NCBI RefSeq assembly: GCF_001896135.2
Contig: NZ_MPOH02000020.1
Coordinates: 62,001 to 126,000 of the forward strand
DNA length: 64,000 nucleotides
Origin: Streptomyces phaeoluteigriseus
GTDB lineage: Bacteria > Actinomycetota > Actinomycetes > Streptomycetales > Streptomycetaceae
Direction: 5' to 3'
Of the stretch, positions 1 to 7,950 are shown piece after piece. Both the position numbers and the translations under genes were made by a program. The notes under the pieces are model-generated. The model was given only the letters and a program-made list of their open reading frames with translations. It did not search any database and was not told where the DNA came from. How positions within the stretch are numbered: the first letter of the stretch is position 1; each line of letters begins with the position of its first letter.

Positions 1-2223
1 GCCGGTCATCGAGCCCTCGGGGACGTACACGAGGTAGCGGCCCGGCAGGGAGACCTGGCTGGTCAGACGGGCACCCTTGTGTCCGATCGGGTCCTTGGTG
101 ACCTGCGCGAGCACCGGCTGGCCCGACTTGAGGGCGGACTCGATGCGGCGCGGCCCGTTGGCCATGCCGAGCGCCTCGAAGTTGACCTCACCGGCGTACA
201 GGACGGCGTTGCGACCCTTGCCGATGTCGATGAAGGCGGCCTCCATCGACGGCAGGACGTTCTGGACCTTGCCCAGGTAGACGTTGCCGACGTACGAGGT
301 CGACTGCTCCTTGTTGACGTAGTGCTCGACGAGCACGCCGTCCTCCAGGACGCCGATCTGCGTACGGTCGCCGTGCTGGCGGACGACCATCACGCGCTCG
401 ACGGCCTCACGGCGGGCCAGGAACTCGGCCTCGGTGATGATCGGGACGCGACGGCGGCCCTGCTCACGGCCTTCCCGGCGGCGCTGCTTCTTCGCCTCCA
501 GACGGGTCGAGCCCTTGATGGACTGGACCTCGTCGGACGGCTCGCTGGCCTTGCGCGGCTCGCGGACCTTGACGACGGTGCGCTCCGGGTCGCTGTCGAC
601 CGGCTCGGCGTCGGGGGTGCCGTCCCCGGCGCGGCGGCGACGGCGACGGCGGCGACGGCTGCCCGCGGTGGAGCCTCCCTCGTCGTCGGCGTGGCCCTCC
701 TCGGCGTCCTCGTCCTCCTGCTCGGCGGTGTCCTCGGCGTCCTGGACGGCCTGCTCGGCGGCCAGTTCCTCGACGTCGGCGTCACCGGAGTCGCCGTCCG
801 CGCTGTCACCGCGACGACGGCGACGGCCGCCCCGGCGGCGACGGCGGCGCGAGGCGCCCTCGTCGGTGTCGTCGTCACCCTCGGCGGCCTCGTCGGCGGC
901 CTCCTCGGCCTCCTCCGGCTCCGCCTCGTCCTCGGCGGAGGGCTCGACGGTCCTGGTCGGCTCCGCGGGCTCCTCGGCCTGGACGGCACCCCGGCGCCTG
1001 CGGCGGCGCCGCGAACCGGTCTGTTCCTCCGCAAGCTCCTCGGCGGCCTCGACCGGCGCCGTGGGCTCCTCCACGGGCTCCTCGACCTCGACCTCGACGT
1101 CGGCGGCCGCGGCCTCCGCGGCGGCGCGCTCCGGCGTCTGGAAGCGCGGCTCGGTGAACACGGGCGCCTGGAACACGGCGACCGCGGGACGGGCGGGACG
1201 ACGCGGGGTGTCCTCCTCCTCGCCGGCCGGACGCGGAGGCGCGGAGAATCCGACGGCGGCCCGGGTGACGCGCCGACGCCCACGGCGGGGGCCGGCCTCC
1301 TCCTCGGCCTGCGGAGCGGGCGCCTCGGGCGCCTTCTCCTCGACGACGGTGGGCTCGGCGGGAGCCTCGGCCTGCTCCGGCGCCCCGGCGGGCGCCGCGA
1401 CGGCACGGGCCGACCGTCGGCGCGTACGACGCGGGGCCTCCTCGACGGCGGGCGTCTCCGCGACGGGCGTCTCCGCGGCGACCTCGCTGACGTCGGCGGC
1501 CTCCGCGGCCGTCTCGGTGACCTCGGCGGCCTGCGGCGCACCGGTGGGCGCGGTCGCCCGGCGGGTGGCCCTGCGACGGGTCCGCCCGGCGGGCGCGGCC
1601 TCTGCCGGCTCTGCGGCCACGGGCGCATCTGCCGTCACGGGTGCCACTGCGACCTCGGGGGCCACGGGCGCAGTGGTCTCCGCGACGGTCTGCGTGGTCC
1701 CGTTCTGCTCCGGGGCGGCGGGTGCCGTCACGGTGCGCGTGGCCCGGCGGCGGGTGCGGCGCGGAGCGGGCTCCTCGGCGGGGGCCTGCTCCTCCGCGGC
1801 GACGGCCGCTGCCGGTTCGGCGGGCGCGGACACGGTCTCGGCCGCGGGCACCACGGTCTCGGCGGCCTCGGCCGTGGCGGAAGCACCGGCCGGAGCACCG
1901 GCGGGCGCGGAGGCCCGGCGGGTGGCCCGGCGCCGCGGACGCGCGGCGGGTGCGGCCTCCTCGGCCTCCGCGGCGGCCTCGACGACGGTGTCCTCCGTCG
2001 TCTCTTCCCCGATGTTCTCGGAGTCCTCCGCGGCCAGGTCGGCGACGGAGTCGGCGGCCGGTACGGCCGGCGCGACGGTCTCGGCCGGGGTCTCGGCGGC
2101 ACCGACCGGCGGACCCGCCGGTCGGGAAGCGGCACGGCGCCGACGACGCGGCGGCAGGGTGTCGCTCGGGGTGTTCGTCGCGGAGTCCGGTACGGACTCT
2201 GTGGATTCGGTCGGTTCGAGCAT
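1..2223 (-). CDS. rne: Ribonuclease E/G family protein, 5' part (runs off left edge)
   Basis: The reading frame from ATG at 2223 stays open for 741 codons to the window edge, so only the N-terminal part is present. The first ~590 residues are low-complexity: Ala/Glu/Pro-rich stretches punctuated by arginine clusters (RRRRRR, RRTRRR), typical of the long disordered N-terminus of Streptomyces RNase ES. After it comes an S1-type RNA-binding domain (IGVLEDG, YVGNVYLGKVQNVLPSMEAA, FIDIGKGRNAVLY) and the conserved QVSLPGRYLVYVP stretch that leads into the catalytic DNase-I-like domain, which lies outside the window. Role by family: endonuclease for mRNA decay and rRNA/tRNA maturation. A GGGAG ribosome binding site precedes the ATG. 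The antisense strand also carries long open frames, which are GC-skew shadows. Confidence 0.95.
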   Translation of the reverse strand, partial: MLEPTESTESVPDSATNTPSDTLPPRRRRRAASRPAGPPVGAAETPAETVAPAVPAADSVADLAAEDSENIGEETTEDTVVEAAAEAEEAAPAARPRRRATRRASAPAGAPAGASATAEAAETVVPAAETVSAPAEPAAAVAAEEQAPAEEPAPRRTRRRATRTVTAPAAPEQNGTTQTVAETTAPVAPEVAVAPVTADAPVAAEPAEAAPAGRTRRRATRRATAPTGAPQAAEVTETAAEAADVSEVAAETPVAETPAVEEAPRRTRRRSARAVAAPAGAPEQAEAPAEPTVVEEKAPEAPAPQAEEEAGPRRGRRRVTRAAVGFSAPPRPAGEEEDTPRRPARPAVAVFQAPVFTEPRFQTPERAAAEAAAADVEVEVEEPVEEPTAPVEAAEELAEEQTGSRRRRRRRGAVQAEEPAEPTRTVEPSAEDEAEPEEAEEAADEAAEGDDDTDEGASRRRRRRGGRRRRRGDSADGDSGDADVEELAAEQAVQDAEDTAEQEDEDAEEGHADDEGGSTAGSRRRRRRRRRAGDGTPDAEPVDSDPERTVVKVREPRKASEPSDEVQSIKGSTRLEAKKQRRREGREQGRRRVPIITEAEFLARREAVERVMVVRQHGDRTQIGVLEDGVLVEHYVNKEQSTSYVGNVYLGKVQNVLPSMEAAFIDIGKGRNAVLYAGEVNFEALGMANGPRRIESALKSGQPVLAQVTKDPIGHKGARLTSQVSLPGRYLVYVPEGSMTG

Positions 2224-2500
2224 GCGGGCGTATCTCCCGTCAGGCTCCCGGGCGCCGCGCTGGTCCGGCGCCGATCACGGTGGATCGGTCGCCGTTGACG
2301 TCCGCGGCTCGCGCTGTGCGCGGTGCCGCCGTCCGGGGCGCGGGCGCCGCACGGGAGCTCTCTAGTGTCCTGTCTCGCCGGTTCCGTACACCGAATGTGT
2401 ACGGCCTGGCGAAAGTCTTGTGGTCGGTGCGCTGCCCGACCCAGGTGGCTCCCGAGTGCGAGGGCGGCGCTACGACGTGCGTCCCTGTGCGGAACCTTCC

Positions 2501-3265
2501 CTACGCCGGCGTCTTCGCGGCGGCAGTCACATCGGCCGTGGAAAGGGCCTCGACTGCCTCGCGGTCGGGCGCGAGCGGGTCGGTCACCACGCCGGTCTCT
2601 TCATCGAACAGCCCCTGCGCCAGCCTGGTCACCCCTGCGGGGACCGGCGGCGCCAGGTCGGCCACGGCGCGAAGACCGGACAGGACGTCGTCGGGTCGAA
2701 CGGCAGGCGTCACGTGCCGAACAACCAGCCGCAGTATCGCACAGGGCTGGTCCGTCGGCCTATCAGCCTGTGGATTCTGTGTTTCGAGGTGCACGACGGC
2801 GGAGCGGGCGTCGAAGGTGCGGACGCCGTTCTTCATCAGTCGCTGGACCTCGACGGTGTCGGCCGCGTTGAACGCGGCCACCGCGCGGTCGGCTTCCGCG
2901 GGGTCCACGCCGGCCAGGCGCATCTCCCACACGGAGGCCGTGAGCCGGTCGGCGAGGCCCGACGTGCGGGCCTCCACCGCGTCGACGATGTCGAGCCCGG
3001 TGGGCAACGACTCGTCGAGCAGCTCACGCAGCTTCTGCGGGTCCCGCGCCTCGGTGAGCGCGATCTCCAGGTACTCCGCCTCGCTGCCCGTGCCGGTGGG
3101 TGCGGCATTGGCGTACGACACCTTCGGGTGCGGCGTGAACCCCGCCGAGTACGCCATGGGCACCTCGGCACGGCGCAACGCGCGCTCGAAGGCACGCTGG
3201 AAGTCACGGTGGCTGGTGAACCGGAGGCGGCCGCGCTTGGTGTAGCGCAGTCGGATGCGCTGCAC
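2501..3265 (-). CDS. TIGR03936/DUF2344 family protein
   Basis: The 254-residue protein starts MQRIRLRYTKRGRLRFTSHRD, the signature of the DUF2344 family (radical-SAM-associated, TIGR03936). In other bacteria this domain is found next to or fused with TIGR03960 radical SAM proteins, and such a gene lies a few kb upstream on the same strand here (5922-7862). The family's reaction is not established; a role in RNA modification has been suggested because neighbours are often rne and ribosomal protein genes, and rne is indeed the next gene downstream. No transmembrane segment or signal peptide is seen. The gene ends 277 bases before the rne start; I saw no gene in that gap. Confidence 0.88.
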   Translation of the reverse strand: MQRIRLRYTKRGRLRFTSHRDFQRAFERALRRAEVPMAYSAGFTPHPKVSYANAAPTGTGSEAEYLEIALTEARDPQKLRELLDESLPTGLDIVDAVEARTSGLADRLTASVWEMRLAGVDPAEADRAVAAFNAADTVEVQRLMKNGVRTFDARSAVVHLETQNPQADRPTDQPCAILRLVVRHVTPAVRPDDVLSGLRAVADLAPPVPAGVTRLAQGLFDEETGVVTDPLAPDREAVEALSTADVTAAAKTPA

Positions 3266-3313
3266 CGCGGGTGCGGGCGGCGGGCCTTCGGGCTGTCGCT
3301 TGCCCAGTGTCGT

Positions 3314-4348
3314 TCAGTCCTTCGTGAGAGCGGTCGTACTGCTATCAAGAGTACGTGTCCCGCGCCCGGAAGGTTCCCTCCGGGCCACGGGCTGCGGCTG
3401 CCGGGGATCGCCGAACAGCAGTCGCCGCACGTCGGCGCGGGCCTGCCGGACGGATGCGCGGGCGGCGGACAGGGCCTGCCGGACGGTACGGCCCACGGCG
3501 CCCGCGGCCGCGGCGGCGGGCCGCAGCACGACGTCCCGGACGACGTGCCCGACGGGTGTCAGCACGCTCCGGTACACCCAGCGCACCGGCTCCACGAAGA
3601 TCCACCGCAAGAGGGTCCCGAGGAAGCGGCCGACGGCGAGCGAGAGGTGCCCCGCGATCCGCCAGGCGTGCCGCAGGGCGTCCCACACCTCCCGTCCGAC
3701 GAGGGCGAGGACCCGTCCCACGGGCGCCAGGACCCAGCGCCACAGGGCGAGGGCGGGCAGCACGAAGAGGACGCGGGTCGTCCAGTACAGGACCCGGCCG
3801 ATCCCGGTGAACAGCAGGGCGAGCAGCCGCCCCACCCCCAGCACGCACCAGGCGACGGCTCGTCCGACGGGGGCGAGGAACCAGTCGTACAGCCACCGGG
3901 CGGGTACGACGAGCAGGTAGCGCGCCAGCCAGGCCAGGGCGACGCCCAGGCCGATCACGGCGGGCGTCAGCACCTGCGTGTACAGCCAGGCCAGGGCGCG
4001 GCCGACGGGCGTGAGGAGGTAGCGGTGGCACCAGAGCAGCGGGGCGACGACCAGCACCTTCCCGAGCCAGGCCAGGGCCTTGCCGACGGGGACGACGACG
4101 TACCGCCACAGGCCCACCAGGGGCAGGACGACGAGGACCCTGCCCAGCCACAGCAGGGCCCGGCCGAGCGGGCGCAGCAGGATGTCGTCCAGGAAGCGGC
4201 AGGCGACGACGAGCGCGTCCCACGCCATCCGCACCGGCAGGACCAGTACGAGCGCGACGATCCGCACGGGCAGCCTGATCGCGACGACGAGACATCCTTC
4301 GGGCTGCTGCTGCGGGGGCTGCGGGACGGGCGGCTTGTCGAGGTCCAT
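3314..4348 (-). CDS. Repeat-rich integral membrane protein
   Basis: I chose the ATG giving MDLDKPPVPQPPQQQPEG (344 residues); longer readings run into a minisatellite with no plausible start. After the proline/glutamine-rich cytosolic leader, the protein is a chain of hydrophobic helices built from an internal repeat with the core P-V-G-R/K-A-L-A-W, seen at least six times (RPLGRALLW, VPVGKALAW, TPVGRALAW, APVGRAVAW, APVGRVLAL, TPVGHVV). The first copies are spaced 27 residues apart, each carrying VLVV-P-L and WRY/HRY motifs. The C-terminal ~70 residues are Arg/Ala-rich and soluble. I do not recognise a functional family. It sits between the DUF2344 gene (48 bases downstream) and the insert-bearing radical SAM gene. 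Confidence 0.72.
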   Translation of the reverse strand: MDLDKPPVPQPPQQQPEGCLVVAIRLPVRIVALVLVLPVRMAWDALVVACRFLDDILLRPLGRALLWLGRVLVVLPLVGLWRYVVVPVGKALAWLGKVLVVAPLLWCHRYLLTPVGRALAWLYTQVLTPAVIGLGVALAWLARYLLVVPARWLYDWFLAPVGRAVAWCVLGVGRLLALLFTGIGRVLYWTTRVLFVLPALALWRWVLAPVGRVLALVGREVWDALRHAWRIAGHLSLAVGRFLGTLLRWIFVEPVRWVYRSVLTPVGHVVRDVVLRPAAAAAGAVGRTVRQALSAARASVRQARADVRRLLFGDPRQPQPVARREPSGRGTRTLDSSTTALTKD

Positions 4349-4512
4349 ACCTGCGAGGACGCCGGAGCGGCCCGTCCGGATCCCGCCACGCCCACGGCTC
4401 TCGTCTCCACCGGCCCGGCTGCACGCCCCGCCCGGCCGCCCATCGCCTCGCGCGCGTGCCCCGAGTCGCGTTCGGTGTCGGCGAGGCAGCGGACGGGTAC
4501 GCGGATCGCCCG

Positions 4513-4709
4513 CCCGCAACAGACGGGCGTCGCGGGCACGTTCGGCCCGCAGCGGGCGGGCGTCGAGGGCGAGTTCGGCCCGCAGCGGGCGAGCGTCGCG
4601 GGCAGGATCGGCCCCCAGCGGGCGGGCGTCGGGCAAGATCGGCCCCCCAACGGGCGAGCGTCGCGGGCACGAACGGCCCCCAACGGGCGAGCGTCGCGGG
4701 CGGACCCGT
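4513..4709. repeat. 33-bp minisatellite, about six units
   Basis: Six head-to-tail units begin near 4513, 4546, 4579, 4612, 4643 and 4677. Four are 33 bases long; one is 31 and one 34. The shared core is CGGGCGNGCGTCGNGGGC followed by a variable 8-10 bases ending in CGG. The 33-base period equals 11 codons, but the 31 and 34-base units break any single frame, so I do not call it coding. It lies upstream (5' side) of the repetitive membrane protein gene. The 679-base stretch 4349-5027 otherwise contains only the duplicated gene end at 4880-4952. Confidence 0.85.
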
Positions 4710-4879
4710 GATCGCGGCGGCCGTCGTCGGCCGGAGGGTCCACGAGGTTCGTGGCGGGGCGAGCGGCGGCAGCGCCTGCGCCGGTGTCCGCGACGTCCGC
4801 CACGCCCAGGACCGCACCATGCGGTGGACCGACCTCAGTGGTCTCCCGGGCAGGTGACCGCGTGCGGGTCGCGCCCGCC

Positions 4880-4952
4880 CTACTTCACGACGGTCAGCGG
4901 GAGGAGCTTCTTGCCCGTGGGGCCGATCTGGATGGACGTGTCCATCGCCGGG
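4880..4952 (-). pseudogene. Displaced 3' end of the radical SAM gene (att-like copy)
   Basis: Bases 4893-4952 are identical over 60 positions to 5950-6009, inside the 3' end of the TIGR03960 gene, and in the same reading phase. The frame here reads ...QIGPTGKKLLPLTVVK then TAG at 4880-4882, whereas the intact gene reads ...LLPLTVNKSTPIS then TGA. This is what is expected if an element integrated near the end of the gene, supplied a replacement C-terminus, and pushed the original end downstream. No start codon or other part of the gene is present here. Confidence 0.8.
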
Positions 4953-5949
4953 GTATGACCAACAGCGATTGACGCTGCGGGGTGATCTTTCACCTGCGCA
5001 AGCGGGTCGATTCAGGGGCTGCCCTGCTCAGTAGCTGACAGTGCGGTTGAAGCTGGTGATGTTGAGTTTGACGCCCTTCACACTCTCGAGCGTGGTGGGG
5101 TACTCGCCCCGGACGGTCTGCCCCGGTCGCACGTCGGTCTCCAGTTGGGATCCGTTCGTCAGTCGGGTGCCACCGGCCTCGACCGCCTCCCAGTCCCACG
5201 AGTAGTCGGACTTCTCGCTGCTGCTGTTTTTGATCGTCCAAACGACCCAGATATTGGTGATGCCGGCTTGTGAGCGGTCATCCAGCTGGAAGGCGGTGAG
5301 GTCCGCTCGTTCGCCCTGGGGTTCCCGCGTCTTGTCCTGCGAGGACGTCTCCTGCGGCGTCCTCTCGGTGGCGGCCTTACTGGGCGCAGACGTAGTGGTC
5401 TCATCGCCGTCGCCCGACGCGACCGCCAGCACGACCACGACGATGACGATCACCGCAGCCAGGGTGCCGGCGCACCCCCAGAGACAGCCACGACCTCGCC
5501 GCTTCTTCTCCGGCGGCCCTGGCGGAGGCGTCCACTGCCCAGGAGGAGTGCCATTGCCCGAGCTTCCCCATCGAGGGCCGCCCGCAGGCTGTTCACTCGC
5601 CGGCATGCCTACCTCCTCCATAGCGGATATCACCACGCTAGGAAGCCAGGAACAGCCCCGCGAACCGAGAGCAGCCACTCAGGCGACAGCCGCCATGGGC
5701 GAGCATCCTCGGGATCGGTAGTTTCAGACCCATTCCACCTCGGACTGGATCCGCAAAGAGCTACCAAGCGGCGGCAGCGGTGTTCGCGGTACGTCCTGGG
5801 CAGCCTGCCGTACCTTCAGAACCCCGAGCGCCCGAGCGCTGCGGCCACCTCATCCTCTGTGACCTCCGCCACAGCCTAAGTGATCTGCCGCAGCGCCTCA
5901 CTCACCGTCTCGCGCCCCGTTTCAGCTGATCGGAGTGGACTTGTTGACC
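4953..5949. mobile_element. Putative small integrated element bounded by 60-bp direct repeats
   Basis: This ~1 kb segment lies exactly between the two 60-bp copies of the radical SAM gene end. It carries one complete gene (5028-5606) and is visibly richer in A/T than its neighbours. Bases 5607-5921 hold no gene I can support; they include the upstream region of the cargo gene. No integrase, excisionase or replication gene is visible, so if this was a site-specific integrative element it is a remnant, or it was mobilised in trans. Inference rests on the direct repeat, the replaced C-terminus of the target gene and the composition shift. Confidence 0.6.
5028..5606 (-). CDS. Membrane-anchored protein with extracellular domain (cargo of the insert)
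   Basis: The start at 5606 (MPASEQPAGG) has an excellent ribosome binding site, GGAGGAGG, 5-8 bases upstream; in-frame codons further upstream lack one. The 192-residue protein has a Gly/Pro/Trp-rich N-terminal cytosolic segment (GQWTPPPGPPEKKRRGRG), one transmembrane helix (LAAVIVIVVVVLAVA), a Thr/Ser/Glu linker, and a C-terminal ~100-residue domain (WVVWTIKNSSS...YPTTLESVKGVKLNITSFNRTVSY) that resembles the Ig-like DUF4352 fold seen in actinobacterial surface proteins. Function unknown. It is the only gene between the 60-bp duplications, and its lower GC content suggests acquisition from elsewhere. Confidence 0.8.
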   Translation of the reverse strand: MPASEQPAGGPRWGSSGNGTPPGQWTPPPGPPEKKRRGRGCLWGCAGTLAAVIVIVVVVLAVASGDGDETTTSAPSKAATERTPQETSSQDKTREPQGERADLTAFQLDDRSQAGITNIWVVWTIKNSSSEKSDYSWDWEAVEAGGTRLTNGSQLETDVRPGQTVRGEYPTTLESVKGVKLNITSFNRTVSY

Positions 5950-7862
5950 GTCAGCGGGAGGAGCTTCTTGCCCGTGGGGCCGATCTGGATGGACGTGTCC
6001 ATCGCCGGGCACACGCCACAGTCGAAGCACGGCGTCCAGCGGCAGTCCTCGACCTCCGTCTCGTCGAGGGAGTCCTGCCAGTCCTCCCAGAGCCAGTCCT
6101 TGTCGAGGCCGGAGTCCAGGTGGTCCCAGGGCAGGACCTCCTCGTAACCGCGCTCACGGGTGGTGTACCAGTCGACGTCCACGCCGAAGGGGGCCAGTGC
6201 CTTGTCGGCGCTGCTCATCCAGCGGTCGTAGGAGAAGTGTTCGCGCCAGCCGTCGAAGCGGCCGCCGTCCTCGTAGACCGCGCGGATGACCGCGCCGATG
6301 CGGCGGTCGCCCCTCGACAGCAGGCCTTCCACGATGCCGGGCTTGCCGTCGTGGTAGCGGAAGCCGATCGAGCGGCCGTACTTCTTGTCGCCGCGGATCT
6401 TGTCGCGGAGCTTCTCCAGGCGGGCGTCCGTCTCCTCGGCGGAGAGCTGCGGCGCCCACTGGAACGGGGTGTGCGGCTTCGGCACGAAACCACCGATGGA
6501 GACCGTGCAGCGGATGTCGTTGGCGCCGGAGACCTCACGGCCCTTCTGGATCACGCGGGTCGCCATGTCGGCGATCTGGAGGACGTCCTCGTCGGTCTCC
6601 GTCGGCAGACCGCACATGAAGTACAGCTTCACCTGTCGCCAGCCGTTGCCGTACGCGGTGGCGACGGTCCTGATCAGGTCCTCTTCGGAGACCATCTTGT
6701 TGATGACCTTGCGCAGGCGCTCGGAGCCGCCCTCGGGGGCGAAGGTGAGGCCGGAGCGGCGGCCGTTGCGCGTCAGCTCGTTGGCCAGGTCGACGTTGAA
6801 GGCGTCGACGCGGGTCGAGGGCAGGGAGAGGCCGATCTTGTCCTCGGTGTAGCGGTCGGCGAGGCCCTTGGCGACCTCGCCGATCTCGCTGTGGTCCGCG
6901 GAGGACAGTGACAGCAGGCCGACCTCCTCGAAGCCGGTCGCCTTGAGGCCCTTCTCCACCATGTCGCCGATGCCGGTGATGGAGCGCTCGCGCACCGGGC
7001 GGGTGATCATGCCAGCCTGGCAGAAGCGGCAGCCGCGGGTGCAGCCGCGGAAGATCTCCACCGACATCCGCTCGTGCACCGTCTCGGCCAGCGGCACGAG
7101 GGGCTGCTTGGGGTACGGCCACTCGTCGAGGTCCATGACCGTGTGCTTCGACACGCGCCACGGGACGCCCGACCTGTTCGGCACGACGCGGGCGATGCGG
7201 CCGTCCGGGAGGTACTCGACGTCGTAGAAGCGCGGGATGTACACGCCGCCTGTCTTCGCCAGGCGGAAGAGGACCTCCTCGCGGCCGCCCGGCCGGCCCT
7301 CGGCCTTCCACTGCCGGATGATCTTCGTCATGTCGAGCACGGCCTGCTCGCCGTCGCCGATGACCGCCGCGTCGATGAAGTCGGCGATCGGCTCGGGGTT
7401 GAAGGCCGCGTGGCCGCCGGCCAGCACGATCGGGTCGTCCGGCCCGCGGTCCCTGGACTCCAGCGGGATGCCCGCCAGGTCCAGCGCGGTCAGCATGTTC
7501 GTGTAGCCCAGCTCGGTGGAGAAGGACAGGCCGAACACGTCGAAGGCCTTCACCGGGCGGTGGCTGTCCACGGTGAACTGCGGGACGTGATGCTCGCGCA
7601 TCAGGGCCTCCAGGTCCGGCCACACGCTGTACGTGCGCTCGGCGAGGACGCCCTCCTGCTCGTTGAGCACCTCGTAGAGGATCATGACGCCCTGGTTGGG
7701 CAGTCCGACCTCGTACGCGTCCGGGTACATCAGCGCCCAGCGGACGTCGCAGGACTCCCAGGGCTTGACCGTGGAGTTGAGCTCGCCGCCGACGTACTGG
7801 ATCGGCTTCTGCACGTGCGGGAGCAGAGCTTCGAGCTGCGGGAAGACCGACTCGACAGACAT
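5922..7862 (-). CDS. TIGR03960 family B12-binding radical SAM protein
   Basis: The 646-residue protein has an N-terminal cobalamin-binding-like domain (about residues 35-200, with GGHAAFNPEP) and a radical SAM core containing CTRGCRFC (Cys 274, 278, 281), which binds the 4Fe-4S cluster that cleaves S-adenosylmethionine. A second cysteine cluster near the C-terminus (CFDCGVC) probably holds another Fe-S centre. The family (TIGR03960) pairs with TIGR03936, encoded nearby at 2501-3265; the substrate is not known, an RNA base being the usual guess. The C-terminus here ends VNKSTPIS, apparently supplied by the inserted element; the presumed ancestral end, VVK, lies displaced at 4880. Confidence 0.92.
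   Translation of the reverse strand: MSVESVFPQLEALLPHVQKPIQYVGGELNSTVKPWESCDVRWALMYPDAYEVGLPNQGVMILYEVLNEQEGVLAERTYSVWPDLEALMREHHVPQFTVDSHRPVKAFDVFGLSFSTELGYTNMLTALDLAGIPLESRDRGPDDPIVLAGGHAAFNPEPIADFIDAAVIGDGEQAVLDMTKIIRQWKAEGRPGGREEVLFRLAKTGGVYIPRFYDVEYLPDGRIARVVPNRSGVPWRVSKHTVMDLDEWPYPKQPLVPLAETVHERMSVEIFRGCTRGCRFCQAGMITRPVRERSITGIGDMVEKGLKATGFEEVGLLSLSSADHSEIGEVAKGLADRYTEDKIGLSLPSTRVDAFNVDLANELTRNGRRSGLTFAPEGGSERLRKVINKMVSEEDLIRTVATAYGNGWRQVKLYFMCGLPTETDEDVLQIADMATRVIQKGREVSGANDIRCTVSIGGFVPKPHTPFQWAPQLSAEETDARLEKLRDKIRGDKKYGRSIGFRYHDGKPGIVEGLLSRGDRRIGAVIRAVYEDGGRFDGWREHFSYDRWMSSADKALAPFGVDVDWYTTRERGYEEVLPWDHLDSGLDKDWLWEDWQDSLDETEVEDCRWTPCFDCGVCPAMDTSIQIGPTGKKLLPLTVNKSTPIS
5950..6009. repeat. 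60-bp direct repeat, copy inside the radical SAM gene
   Basis: Identical to 4893-4952. Being the copy joined to the intact gene, it would be one attachment half-site; sequence just beyond it (5922-5949) supplies the final VNKSTPIS codons and differs from the displaced end. Confidence 0.85.
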
Positions 7863-7950
7863 CGCGGGGTTACCTTCGTGAGCTGGCAGGGGTGACCATC
7901 TAGCCTAACCCGCGCTTGAGGCGTCCCCGAACGCCCGAAAGCCCGGCGGC

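Noticed and set aside
79..2298. A long plus-strand open frame antisense to rne
   Set aside because: It is a GC-skew shadow; the minus strand frame encodes a clear RNase E/G N-terminus with S1 motifs to the window edge.
4349..4803. Extended N-terminus of the membrane protein across the minisatellite
   Set aside because: Units of 31 and 34 bases break frame and no ribosome binding site supports a start there.
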